33,978 bases of DNA from Eggerthellaceae bacterium (GTDB lineage: Bacteria > Actinomycetota > Coriobacteriia > Coriobacteriales > Eggerthellaceae), in the NCBI GenBank assembly GCA_017440565.1, contig JAFSHA010000057.1, positions 1 to 33,978 on the forward strand, in the 5' to 3' direction. Below the pieces are notes generated by a model. It was given only the letters and a program-made list of their open reading frames with translations, made no database searches and was not told the DNA's origin. Shown here piece after piece: positions 1 to 7,792 of the stretch; within the stretch, counting starts at the first letter, position 1, and the number at the start of each line of letters is the position of its first letter. The position numbers were made by a program, and so were the translations under genes.

Positions 1-333
1 CCTGACGGTGTGCAGGACGAGCTGCTTGGCGAGGAACTCGGCGTCGCGCTTGTCGGTCTTCCTCCTCCTGTCGGCCGCTGGCTTCTGCATCTTCGACACC
101 GCGCCGATGACGCAGTCGAGGCCGAGGGCCCGCAGCTCCCGGCACAGGTGGAATCCCGTCACGCCGGATTCGTAGACCGCCTTCGGCGCCTCGAACGACG
201 CGGCTCACTCGGCGACGGCAGGGGGGTCGTAGGCGAACGACCTGCGGGACAGCTCGCCGGTGAGCGGGTTGAAGGCGCAGGCCTTGATGCTTCTCGCGTG
301 GACGTCGAGTCCGATGAAGGTTGTATAATCCAT
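1..333 (-). pseudogene. IS110-family transposase, N-terminal part, with internal stop and cut by the window edge
   Basis: Read on the minus strand from ATG 333-331, the frame gives MDYTTFIGLDVHARSIKAC, then YESGVTGFHLCRELRALGLD, then KTDKRDAEFLAKQLVLHTVR running off base 1. GLDVH, YESG and KTDKRDA are the hallmarks of the DEDD (RuvC-like) catalytic domain of IS110-family transposases, which cut and join DNA during transposition. A GAGAGGGG ribosome site lies just upstream of the ATG. Codon 43 (bases 207-205) is TGA where the family context (AE-W-AASFEAPKA) expects TGG, so translation should stop after 42 residues unless the codon is read through. The frame is otherwise intact to the edge, which suggests a recent single-base inactivation or a sequencing error. 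The C-terminal serine-containing domain lies outside the window. Confidence 0.85.
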
Positions 334-657
334 GAGTGAGCCCCTCTCGTGCGTGCGACAACCTGGCCGATTGCCGGTTTTGAATGGACGATGACCATTA
401 TCGGCCCCGACCCGCGGATTATTCGATCTGATGACGGCACGAAGCAGGGGCTCGCAATGTTCTTCTCATATCGTCTTGCGCGGTCCATCTACGTCGAATT
501 CAAGTGGAGAGGCTTTCTGCTCAAAACAAGAGGCAGACGTCTCTTTGCCCCGCGTTTTTCTGGTATGTGATGGGCTCGCAGCTGTGTTGGTCAGAGCATG
601 CGGCAGGTAGGTACCGACTCCCTTCAGGAGGCAGGGATGACTTTCGGTCGACCAAAG
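334..657. other. non-coding stretch between the IS110 transposase and the gatC operator
   Basis: I see no convincing gene in this stretch; the short open frames here lack ribosome sites and family resemblance. Part of it, adjacent to the transposase start, should be the non-coding end of the IS110 element. In IS110-group elements that end is known to encode the bridge RNA. I could not place the outer boundary of the element, because IS110 elements often lack terminal inverted repeats. An 8-bp palindrome AGACGTCT sits at 535-542 without an evident role. Confidence 0.4.
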
Positions 658-710
658 ATTAAAACGGCGTAAACCCTTCGTTACGGCGCTCGAAAAGATG
701 GTTCGTTTTC
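658..710. promoter_or_regulatory. putative GlnR-type operator upstream of gatC
   Basis: Pentamers recur at near-helical steps: TAAAA at 660, TAAAC at 670, TTACG at 681 and GAAAA at 692 (steps of 10, 11 and 11). Bases 669-696 match the asnB/glnA element at 6301-6328 at 24 of 28 positions, including GTAAACCCT and TCGAAAA. The direct-repeat 11-bp layout is that of actinobacterial GlnR boxes. The assignment to the regulator at 7793-8467 is inference. Confidence 0.65.
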
Positions 711-730
711 GTATCGCCGGCAATGCTTGC

Positions 731-741
731 TTTGCTAGCGT
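731..741 (+). promoter_or_regulatory. candidate -10 region of the gatC promoter
   Basis: TTTGCTAGCGT holds an extended -10 form (TGC-TAGCGT, hexamer 736-741). It lies 44 bp from the start of the last operator pentamer at 692. The same TTTGCTAGC string occurs upstream of glnA at 43 bp from the equivalent pentamer. No good -35 hexamer is present at 17 bp, which would fit an activator-dependent promoter. Confidence 0.5.
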
Positions 742-780
742 GTTCGTCGTTCTTGCGATTGCGGTAGAAGGGAGACCAGT

Positions 781-1092
781 ATGGGGCCGCATCTTACCGA
801 GGATGACGTGCGGGGGATTGCCGAAGTTGCGCGCATCGGGCTTACCGAGGATGAGCTGGCGCGGATGACCGTCGACCTGAATGCCATCGTGGGAAGCCTC
901 GCGGGTATCTTTGAGTACGACCTCGAGGGAGTTTCTCCCACGTTCCACCCGATCGGGGGCCTCGTCAACGTCATGCGCGAGGATGCTGAGACGCCGAGTT
1001 TCGCGCAGCGGCAGGCTCTTTCTGGTGCACCGCACGAGCAGGAGGGCTTCTTTGCCGTTCCCTCCATCCTTGGAGAGGATGGCGATCGATGA
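781..1092 (+). CDS. gatC: Asp/Glu-tRNA amidotransferase subunit C (GatC)
   Basis: A 103-residue protein with the GatC pattern: an N-terminal helix LTEDDVRGIAEVARIGLTED, then a helix with LNAIVGSLAGIFEYDLEGVSP, and a C-terminal tail containing MREDAETPSF. In the family GatC is a small belt-like subunit that holds GatA and GatB together in the cytoplasmic GatCAB complex, which amidates Glu-tRNA(Gln) and often Asp-tRNA(Asn). Length is near the usual 95-100. The ATG at 781 is preceded by GAAGGGAG at good spacing. The stop overlaps the gatA start, indicating translational coupling in a gatCAB operon behind the operator at 658-710. Confidence 0.93.
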   Translation: MGPHLTEDDVRGIAEVARIGLTEDELARMTVDLNAIVGSLAGIFEYDLEGVSPTFHPIGGLVNVMREDAETPSFAQRQALSGAPHEQEGFFAVPSILGEDGDR

Positions 1093-2582
1093 TGCTGGGG
1101 CTGGCGTCCATGACCGCCCGCGAGATAAGGGCAGGTCTGCTTGCTGGGGAGTTTTCCGCTATCGAGATTGCGCGTGAGGCGCTTGAGCGCGTCGAGCGTG
1201 AGGACGTGCGTGTCCGTGCTTTCCTCGAGGTTTCCAAGAAGCTGGCGCTTGAGGCGGCAGCTCGCATCGATGCCGCCGTTGCGGCTGGGCGGATCTTGGA
1301 GTTGGGTCCTTTGGCGGGCGTGCCCGTTGCCTTCAAGGACAACATGAACCTTGTCGGAACGCATACGACCTGCGCTTCGAAGATGCTTGATGGGTACGCG
1401 TCTCCCTATACGGCCACGTGCGTCCAGCGATGCCTTGATGCCGGTTGCATTCCCCTTGGCAAGCTTAATATGGACGAATTTGCGTTCGGGTCGTCGACGG
1501 AGTCCTCGGCGTTTGGCCCCACGCGCAACCCCTGGGATCTCGATCGCGTGCCAGGCGGGTCGTCGGGCGGTAGCGCGGCTGCTGTTGCCGCCGGCCTTTC
1601 GCCCCTTGCGCTGGGGTCTGACACGGGCGGCTCCATCCGCCAACCCGGCAGCTTCTGCGGAGTCGTGGCGGTGAAGCCGACCTACGGCGCGGTGTCGCGT
1701 TACGGAGTGGTGGCGTTCGGCAGCTCGCTCGACCAGGTGGGTCCCCTCGCGCGCACGGTGGAGGACGCCGCCCTTGCGCTCAACGTTTTGGCGGGTCACG
1801 ACGAGCGGGATTGCATGAGCCAGGACCGGCGCGTTGACTTCACTGCGAATCTGGGCGAGGGCGTTGCGGGGATGCGGATAGGTCTCGTGCGCTCGTTCAT
1901 GTCTGCCGAGGGCCTTTCATCTGAGGTGAGGGCGAAGGTCGAGGAGGCGGCCGCGAAGCTCGAGGCTGCGGGGGCGAAGTTGGAGGAAGTGGAGCTTCCC
2001 CATGTGAAGGCCGCCATGAGCGCGTACTACGTCCTCGGACCCTGCGAGGCCTATTCGAACCTGTCGCGATTCGATGCGGTGCGCTACGGGCACCGAACCC
2101 CGGGCTGCGAGAGCCTGGCGGAGCAGTACGAGGCGAGCCGTGCCGAGGGCTTCGGCCCCGAGGCCCGCAGGCGCATCATGCTGGGCTGCTACCTGCTGTC
2201 CTCGGGCGTGTACGACAGGTACTACTACCGTGCCCAGCAGATCCGCACGCTCATCACGAGGGACTATGCCGAGGCGTTCGGGAAGGTGGACTGCATCCTG
2301 GCGCCCGTCGCGCCAACCACCGCGTTCGGGATCGGCGAGATAGGCGATCCAACCGAGATGTACCTGGCCGACATGTTCACCACCTCCATCAACATCGCGG
2401 GCAACGGCGGCATGAGCATGCCCGTCGGCTTGGGCTGTGAAAGCGGGCTTCCCGTGGGCGTGCAGCTCATCGCGCCCGCGTTCAGGGACGAAAACATGCT
2501 GCGCGTGGCAGCCGCCTTGGAGCGCGAGTACGGCGCGGCTCTCGTGGCGCCGGGGTTTGCGGATGAAAGGGCGGGTGAGTAG
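1089..2582 (+). CDS. gatA: Asp/Glu-tRNA amidotransferase subunit A (GatA)
   Basis: A 497-residue amidase-signature protein, the glutaminase of GatCAB. It hydrolyses glutamine and passes ammonia to GatB. The Ser-cisSer-Lys triad is visible: Lys83 in AFKDN, Ser158 in GGSSGGS and Ser182 in GSDTGGSIRQP. The GKLNMDEFAFGSSTESS block and the substrate-side Tyr/Arg region (YDRYYYRAQQIRTLI) also match the family. The start overlaps the gatC stop by 4 bp; the second ATG at 1092 is an equally possible start (ATGATG), with GGAGAGGA upstream. The gatB start follows after 3 bp. Length is normal for the family (about 485-495). Confidence 0.95.
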   Translation: MMLGLASMTAREIRAGLLAGEFSAIEIAREALERVEREDVRVRAFLEVSKKLALEAAARIDAAVAAGRILELGPLAGVPVAFKDNMNLVGTHTTCASKMLDGYASPYTATCVQRCLDAGCIPLGKLNMDEFAFGSSTESSAFGPTRNPWDLDRVPGGSSGGSAAAVAAGLSPLALGSDTGGSIRQPGSFCGVVAVKPTYGAVSRYGVVAFGSSLDQVGPLARTVEDAALALNVLAGHDERDCMSQDRRVDFTANLGEGVAGMRIGLVRSFMSAEGLSSEVRAKVEEAAAKLEAAGAKLEEVELPHVKAAMSAYYVLGPCEAYSNLSRFDAVRYGHRTPGCESLAEQYEASRAEGFGPEARRRIMLGCYLLSSGVYDRYYYRAQQIRTLITRDYAEAFGKVDCILAPVAPTTAFGIGEIGDPTEMYLADMFTTSINIAGNGGMSMPVGLGCESGLPVGVQLIAPAFRDENMLRVAAALEREYGAALVAPGFADERAGE

Positions 2583-2585
2583 GCT

Positions 2586-4160
2586 GTGAAGACGCTTGAA
2601 GAGGTGCTTGTCGACTGGGAGGCGGTCATCGGCCTTGAGGTTCACGCCGAGCTGACCACGCTCAGCACCAAAATGTTCTGCGGATGCAGGATCGAGTTCG
2701 GCGCCGAGCCCAACGTTCACACGTGTCCCGTCTGCCTGGGTCTTCCCGGCGCGCTCCCCGTGCCGAACAGGGACGCCATCGAGTCCATCGTGCTGGCGGG
2801 CCTTGCCACGAACTGCGACATCGAGAAACGCTCGATGTTCTACCGCAAGAATTACATGTATCCCGATATGGCGAAGAACTACCAGATCACGCAGGGTCCC
2901 GTCGCCTTCTGCATGCGGGGCTGGCTGGACCTCGACGTAGAGGGGCCGGGCGCCAAGGAGCGGTTCGGCCTTACGGGGGCGAAGCCCGGCCAAACGTGCG
3001 ACGGCGTTTCCGTGACCGAGGAAGGCTACCGAACCCGCGTGGGGATAACCCGCATCCACATGGAGGAGGATGCGGGCAAGATGGTGCACCTCGGCGGCGA
3101 GGGTGGGCGCATCGCGGGTGCTACGCGCTCTCTCGTTGACTACAATCGCGCCGGAACTCCTCTCATAGAGCTGGTTACCGAGCCCGATTTGCGCACTCCC
3201 GAGGAAGCTCGCCTGTTCATGCAGGAGCTTGCCCGGGTCTACCGGGCGATAGGCATATCGGACTGCTCGATGGAGGAGGGGTCGCTGCGCTGCGACGGCA
3301 ACGTCTCCATCAGGCGCCGCGGCGACGTGACGCTCGGCACCAAGACCGAGCTCAAGAACGTAAACTCCTTCAAGAGCCTGCACGACGGCCTGACTTACGA
3401 GATCCGTCGCCAGGCCCACGTTCTCGAGGGCGGCGGCAGCGTCGTGCAGGAGACGCGTCATTGGGATCCCGCGGCCAAGTGGACCGTCGCGATGCGCGCG
3501 AAGGAAACCGCCGACGATTACCGCTTGTTCCCCGATCCCGACTTGGCGCCGTTCGATCTGTCCGACGAGTTCATCGAGAGCGTCCGCTCGCGGCTGCCCG
3601 AGCTGCCCGGGCGCAAGGCTCAGCGCTTCGTGGACTCGTACGGCCTTTTGGCTCGCGATGCCCGCCAGCTTGTCGAAGCGGACGGCTTCGCTGATCTCTT
3701 CGATGGGTGCATGGCGGTTGCGGGGCCTCGTGCGGCGCAGCTGGCCAAGCCGGTGGCCAACCTGCTCATAAACGACGTCGCGGCTTACCTGAACGAGCGA
3801 GGTGCGGACGGCATGGCCGACGCGTCGATCAGGCCCGCGCACCTGGTCGAGCTGGCAAGCGCTGCCCTGGCCGGCGAGATTTCCTCGAGGCAGGCCCGTG
3901 AGGTGCTGTGGGTCGTGCTCGCCGAGGGCAGGGACCCTGCCGGGGTCATCGAGGAACGCGGCTTGCGTCAGATATCCGACGTTGGCGCCATAGAGGCCGT
4001 GGTGGATGCCGTGCTTGCCGAGAATCCCGGGAAGGTCGAGGCTTACCGCGCGGGAAAGACGGGTTTGGCGGGCTTTTTCGTGGGCCAGTGCATGAAGCGC
4101 ATGGCGGGTAAGGGCAACCCCCGCGTCATCAACGAGGTCCTCGGGTCGAGGCTCGCATAA
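2586..4160 (+). CDS. gatB: Asp/Glu-tRNA amidotransferase subunit B (GatB)
   Basis: A 524-residue protein starting with GTG at 2586, 3 bp after gatA. GatB activates the acyl-tRNA with ATP and transfers ammonia to make Gln-tRNA(Gln) or Asn-tRNA(Asn). The cradle domain begins WEAVIGLEVHAEL, followed by a zinc site Cys32-x-Cys34 and Cys47-x-x-Cys50 (TCPVCLGLPGALPVPN). KNYQITQG, RIHMEEDAGK and the LFPDPDL block are typical. The C-terminal 150 residues form the helical and tail (YqeY-like) domain that grips tRNA. It is slightly longer than most GatB (475-500), the excess being mainly N-terminal. A GTG at 2604 is a less likely start. Its presence implies that at least one of Gln-tRNA or Asn-tRNA is made indirectly. 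Confidence 0.95.
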   Translation: MKTLEEVLVDWEAVIGLEVHAELTTLSTKMFCGCRIEFGAEPNVHTCPVCLGLPGALPVPNRDAIESIVLAGLATNCDIEKRSMFYRKNYMYPDMAKNYQITQGPVAFCMRGWLDLDVEGPGAKERFGLTGAKPGQTCDGVSVTEEGYRTRVGITRIHMEEDAGKMVHLGGEGGRIAGATRSLVDYNRAGTPLIELVTEPDLRTPEEARLFMQELARVYRAIGISDCSMEEGSLRCDGNVSIRRRGDVTLGTKTELKNVNSFKSLHDGLTYEIRRQAHVLEGGGSVVQETRHWDPAAKWTVAMRAKETADDYRLFPDPDLAPFDLSDEFIESVRSRLPELPGRKAQRFVDSYGLLARDARQLVEADGFADLFDGCMAVAGPRAAQLAKPVANLLINDVAAYLNERGADGMADASIRPAHLVELASAALAGEISSRQAREVLWVVLAEGRDPAGVIEERGLRQISDVGAIEAVVDAVLAENPGKVEAYRAGKTGLAGFFVGQCMKRMAGKGNPRVINEVLGSRLA

Positions 4161-4177
4161 CGCTCGAACCTCTCGCC

Positions 4178-4212
4178 GGGGCGGCCCGCATCGAAGTCGG
4201 CCGCCCCTTGTT
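4178..4212. terminator. hairpin terminator between convergent gatB and asnB
   Basis: GGGGCGGCC at 4178-4186 pairs perfectly with GGCCGCCCC at 4199-4207 around a 12-base loop, followed by TTGTTG on the plus strand. It lies between the gatB stop (4160) and the asnB stop (4219), so it can end transcription from both sides. The T-run is weak on both strands. Confidence 0.7.
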
Positions 4213-4218
4213 GCAAGA

Positions 4219-6183
4219 TCAGCCGATCTCGGGCTTTGCGCGGTCGACGAAGAAGACGCGGTACCAGATGAGAAACATGTACACGATCCAGATCTTGCGC
4301 GAGTTGTCCTTCACGCCTGCGCAATGCTCGTCAAGCAGCTTCTTCAACTCCTCTATGCGGAAGAACCGGCTCGCCTCGGGGCCGGTGAGCCAGCCCTCGA
4401 CAAGCTTGCGGTAGCGCTCCTGCTTGAGCCAGCCTGCGATGGGCACGGGGAAGCCGAGCTTCTCCTTCTGCGCCCACCTTTTCGGAACGATGCGCTCGGC
4501 AGCCTTGCGCAGCGCCGTTTTCGTTTGGGCGTCGTCCACCTTGAGCTTCGTCGGGAGCGCTCGCGCGATCTCGAAAACCTCCTTGTCCAAGAAGGGGACG
4601 CGGCTTTCGAGCGAATGGGCCATCGACATCTTGTCGGTTTTGAGCAAAATGTCTTCCGCCAGCCAGAACCGTAGGTCGACGTATTGCATGCGCGTGACCT
4701 CGTCCTCGTTTGCGACTTCGGCGTACGACGGCGCCGTCAGGTCCTGCGGCCGCGTACCCGAAAGGGGGCGCTTCAGCAGGCGGGCGCATTCCCCGGTGCT
4801 GAACGCAAGGCCGTTGGCGTTGGTGTAGTACCAGTCCTCGCAGGTCATAAGGGTGCGGTTCAGGTAGCTTGCCCCGCGCAGCCCCGTTGTCTGCAGGATG
4901 CGGGATGCACCGCGGCGAAGGCTCCTCGGCATCCAGGAGAGCTTGCGGCTTGCGGCGGGTGCCTGGTAGATACGGTAGCCGCCGAAAAGCTCGTCGGCCC
5001 CCTCGCCTGAGAGGACGGCCTTGACCTTCGAGGAGGCGAGCTGGTCGACGAAGTACAGGGCCACGGCGCTCGGATCGGCTGACGGTTCGTCCATGTGCCA
5101 TTGGATTCGGGGCAGGCTCGCCCAGTACTCGCCATCTCCGATGCGCTTGCCGTCGTTGGCGACGCCAAGCATTGCGGCCAGGTCCCGAGCCCAGGAGAGC
5201 TCGTCCCGTTCCCTTGCGTACTCGGAAAAGCCGACCGTGAACGTTTTGACCTCGGGGTTTATCTCGGAGAGGCATGCGGCAAGGTAGCTGGAGTCTACGC
5301 CCGATGAGAGGAAGGCTCCAACCTCCACGTCCGCGACGTTGTGGTAGCGCACGCTCTCGCGTATGGCTGCGTCGATAGCCCGGGAGGCGCCTTCGAGATC
5401 GAGGGTCTCTTCGGGGGAGAAGCTGGGGCGCCAGTAGCGCGTCAGCTCTGTCGACCCGTCGGCGCTCACCCTGAGGCAATGCCCTGGGGGAAGCTTGAAG
5501 ATGCCCTTGAAGAACGTCTCCCGCAGGGCCGAGAACTGGAATTGAAGGTACTGCTCGAGAGCGTCCTCGTTGAGCCTCCTTTCGTAGGCCGGGTGCTCGA
5601 GAATGCTCTTTATCTCCGAGGCGAAGAGAAACTGCCTTCCTGATTCGCCGTCGACCGTGGCGTAGTAGAAGGGCTTGATCCCGAAAAAATCACGGGCGCA
5701 GAACAACTCCTTGCGCGCACAGTCCCAGATGGCGAAGGCGAACATGCCGCGCAGGCGGGCAAGGGCCCCTTCGCCCCATGCGATCCAGGCGACCAGCAGA
5801 ACCTCGGTATCGGATTCGGTATGAAACTCCCACCCTTCGTCCTCAAGTTCCGACTTCAGGTCGAGGTAATTGTATATCTCGCCGTTGAAGACGATCGCGT
5901 AGTCGCCCCTCGCCGCGCCTTCGGAAACGCCCTGGGAAGAAGGGCCGTCGGCTGCGAGGGAGGCGGAGGTTACGGCGGCTTGTCGGCTTCCGCTCGAGCG
6001 CACCAGGGGCTGGCCTCCTCCTTTGATGTCAATGAGGGAAAGCCGTCTGTGCCCGAGGGCTATGCCTCCATCGATGTAGCGCCCCTCGCCATCGGGCCCT
6101 CGGTGGGCCATGACGTCGCACATCGCCTTGAGCGTTGGCAGGTCGTTTTCCGACGCGCCGGTGAATCCGCAGATGCCGCACAT
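4219..6183 (-). CDS. asnB: asparagine synthetase, glutamine-hydrolysing (AsnB)
   Basis: A 654-residue class II amidotransferase that makes asparagine from aspartate, glutamine and ATP. The start at ATG 6183 is fixed by Cys2 (MCGICGFTG), the nucleophile that must be N-terminal after Met removal; a GAGAGGA ribosome site lies upstream. An in-frame ATG at 6264 would bury this Cys and is rejected. The glutaminase domain contains MAHRGPDGEG, GHRRLSLIDI and FNGEIYNY. The synthetase PP-loop SSGVDS is at 293-298, then GEGADELFGGY and SLESRVPFLDKEVFE. Residues about 62-94 form a Ser/Ala/Gly-rich insert between GGGQPLV and YAIVFNGE that most AsnB lack. The gene is divergent from glnA and shares its operator region. 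Confidence 0.94.
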   Translation of the reverse strand: MCGICGFTGASENDLPTLKAMCDVMAHRGPDGEGRYIDGGIALGHRRLSLIDIKGGGQPLVRSSGSRQAAVTSASLAADGPSSQGVSEGAARGDYAIVFNGEIYNYLDLKSELEDEGWEFHTESDTEVLLVAWIAWGEGALARLRGMFAFAIWDCARKELFCARDFFGIKPFYYATVDGESGRQFLFASEIKSILEHPAYERRLNEDALEQYLQFQFSALRETFFKGIFKLPPGHCLRVSADGSTELTRYWRPSFSPEETLDLEGASRAIDAAIRESVRYHNVADVEVGAFLSSGVDSSYLAACLSEINPEVKTFTVGFSEYARERDELSWARDLAAMLGVANDGKRIGDGEYWASLPRIQWHMDEPSADPSAVALYFVDQLASSKVKAVLSGEGADELFGGYRIYQAPAASRKLSWMPRSLRRGASRILQTTGLRGASYLNRTLMTCEDWYYTNANGLAFSTGECARLLKRPLSGTRPQDLTAPSYAEVANEDEVTRMQYVDLRFWLAEDILLKTDKMSMAHSLESRVPFLDKEVFEIARALPTKLKVDDAQTKTALRKAAERIVPKRWAQKEKLGFPVPIAGWLKQERYRKLVEGWLTGPEASRFFRIEELKKLLDEHCAGVKDNSRKIWIVYMFLIWYRVFFVDRAKPEIG

Positions 6184-6295
6184 GACGCACCGTGTCCTCT
6201 CTTCGATCGCCGGCCTGCGAGCTGAAGCATCGGCGTGGCGGGCTGAAATCTTGCGTGAGGGCATGATCTTCGCAGGGCGCTTCGCTTTGATTTCA

Positions 6296-6330
6296 TTTAC
6301 GTAAACCCTGCGTTAAGCCGATCGAAAACG
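6296..6330. promoter_or_regulatory. putative GlnR-type operator in the asnB-glnA divergent region
   Basis: TAAAC at 6302, TTAAG at 6313 and GAAAA at 6324 stand in exact 11-bp register. Bases 6301-6328 are 24/28 identical to the gatC element at 669-696. The element overlaps a perfect palindrome TTTACGTAAA (6296-6305). It sits between divergent asnB and glnA and could control both. Relative to the glnA -10 it is centred near -64, a class I activator position. Binding by the regulator encoded at 7793-8467 is inferred. Confidence 0.65.
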
Positions 6331-6361
6331 CGTTGCCAGCGCGGATTTTCTTCGTTTTCCT

Positions 6362-6372
6362 TTTGCTAGCAT
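6362..6372 (+). promoter_or_regulatory. candidate -10 region of the glnA promoter
   Basis: TTTGCTAGCAT (6362-6372) contains an extended -10, TGC-TAGCAT, with hexamer 6367-6372. It shares TTTGCTAGC with the gatC promoter at nearly the same distance from the operator. There is no recognisable -35 at the right distance; the region there is GATTTT. Confidence 0.5.
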
Positions 6373-6446
6373 TCAGTTCGTTCCCCAACCGTTAAAGGCC
6401 CCGTCGCCTCGGTGATAGCGTGCAGGGCCCAAGGAAGGCGAGTGCC

Positions 6447-7790
6447 ATGAGTTCCAGTCACGAGCAGGATTTCGTATTGAAGACCGTGAAGAGCCGCGAT
6501 GTCCACTTCATTCGCCTGTGGTTCGTCGACGTGATGGGACGAATGAAGTCCTTCGCCATCACGCCGCCCGAGCTCGAGAGGGCCTTTTCCGAGGGAATGG
6601 GGTTTGACGGAAGCTGCATCGAGGGTTTTCGCACACTGCGGGAATCGGATACGCTCGCCTTCCCCGACGCCTCCACCTTCCAGGTGCTGCCGTGGCGTCC
6701 GCAGTCGAACGCGGTCGGGCGCATGTTCTGCGAAATCAGGACGCCTGACGGCCGGCCCTTCGAGGGGGACTCTCGCCAGGTTCTCGAACGCGTGATGCTC
6801 AAGGCCAACGACATGGGCTATCTGTTCAACGTGGGCTCCGAGATCGAGTTTTTCTACTTCAGGGACTCCAAGGGCGCAGAAACGCTTGACAACGGCGGCT
6901 TGTTCGACCTGACGAGCCTCGATTGCGCGAGCGACTTGCGAAGGGACACCATCCTGACCCTCGAGAAGATGGGAATCCCCGTCGAGTACTCCCACCACGA
7001 GAGCGGTCCCTCCCAGCACGAGATAGACCTGCGCTTCACTGACGGGCTTTCCATGGCGGATGCCGTGATGACTTACAAGCTGGTGGTCAAGGAGGTCGCG
7101 CACAAGCACGGCGTGTTCGCGTCGTTCATGCCCAAGCCGATCGAGGGTGTTTCGGGAAGCGGCATGCACCTGCACATGAGCCTTTCTGACCTTGACGGCC
7201 GCAACGCGTTTTTCGATGCCGACGACCCGTCGGGCTTTTGCCTTTCGCGCATCGCCAAGAGCTTCATCGCAGGCGTTCTTAAATACGCTTGCGAGATGTG
7301 CCTGGTCACGAATCAGTACGTGAACTCCTACAAGCGCCTTGCGGGGGGAGCGGGGATCTCGAGTCGCGTTGCGTGGGCTGGGCGAAGCCGCGATGCGCTG
7401 ATACGGGTCCCGGGCTATCGCCCGAGTTGCGAAGAGGCGTGCCGCATCGAGTTTCGCGGCTCAGACCCGGCGGCAAACCCCTATCTTGCCTTTGCGGCGT
7501 TGCTGGCCGCGGGACTGAAGGGCATCGAGGATGGGCTCGAGCTTCCGCCGCCTGTCGATGGGGCCGAACCAGAAGCCTTGCCGAACGAGCGATTTGCCGA
7601 GCGCGGCGCGAGAACCCTTCCCACGACGTTGGGCGAGGCGGTTAGCCTGTTTGAGGGCAGCGAGCTTATGCGCGAGGTGCTGGGTCGCCATATACATGGG
7701 TACCTGGCCAAGGCCAAGCGAGCGGAATGGGAAGAATACCAGAGGGTCGTGACCGAGTGGGAGCGCGACCGCTATTTGGCGGTGTTGTGA
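6447..7790 (+). CDS. glnA: glutamine synthetase, type I (GlnA)
   Basis: A 447-residue enzyme that makes glutamine from glutamate, ammonia and ATP; the family forms cytoplasmic dodecamers. The N-terminal beta-grasp region holds VRFxRLW-like VHFIRLWFVDVMGRMKSF and GFDGSCIEGF. Metal and substrate residues are visible in NVGSEIEFF (Glu132, Glu134), SGPSQHEIDLRF, GSGMHLHMSL and RIEFRGSDPAANPYLAFAAL. The tail KRAEWEEYQRVVTEWERDRYL resembles actinobacterial GlnA2-type enzymes. The usual NLY-type adenylylation loop with its Tyr is not seen before RTLPTTLGEA, so control by GlnE-type adenylylation is unlikely. ATG 6447 has AAGGAAGG upstream; a GTG at 6420 is an inferior start. The regulator gene follows directly. 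Confidence 0.94.
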   Translation: MSSSHEQDFVLKTVKSRDVHFIRLWFVDVMGRMKSFAITPPELERAFSEGMGFDGSCIEGFRTLRESDTLAFPDASTFQVLPWRPQSNAVGRMFCEIRTPDGRPFEGDSRQVLERVMLKANDMGYLFNVGSEIEFFYFRDSKGAETLDNGGLFDLTSLDCASDLRRDTILTLEKMGIPVEYSHHESGPSQHEIDLRFTDGLSMADAVMTYKLVVKEVAHKHGVFASFMPKPIEGVSGSGMHLHMSLSDLDGRNAFFDADDPSGFCLSRIAKSFIAGVLKYACEMCLVTNQYVNSYKRLAGGAGISSRVAWAGRSRDALIRVPGYRPSCEEACRIEFRGSDPAANPYLAFAALLAAGLKGIEDGLELPPPVDGAEPEALPNERFAERGARTLPTTLGEAVSLFEGSELMREVLGRHIHGYLAKAKRAEWEEYQRVVTEWERDRYLAVL

Positions 7791-7792
7791 AG

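Noticed and set aside
10-339. A plus-strand open frame at the left edge
   Set aside because: The minus strand carries the IS110 DEDD motifs over the same bases, and the plus-strand protein resembles nothing.
535-542. AGACGTCT palindrome as an IS end or operator
   Set aside because: A single 8-bp palindrome without a partner copy or conserved context could be chance.
1917-3842. A 641-residue open frame on the minus strand opposite gatA/gatB
   Set aside because: It is a GC-rich antisense shadow of clearly recognised genes and has no family resemblance or ribosome site.
6184-6264. An upstream in-frame ATG for asnB adding 27 residues
   Set aside because: It would bury the catalytic Cys2, which must become N-terminal.
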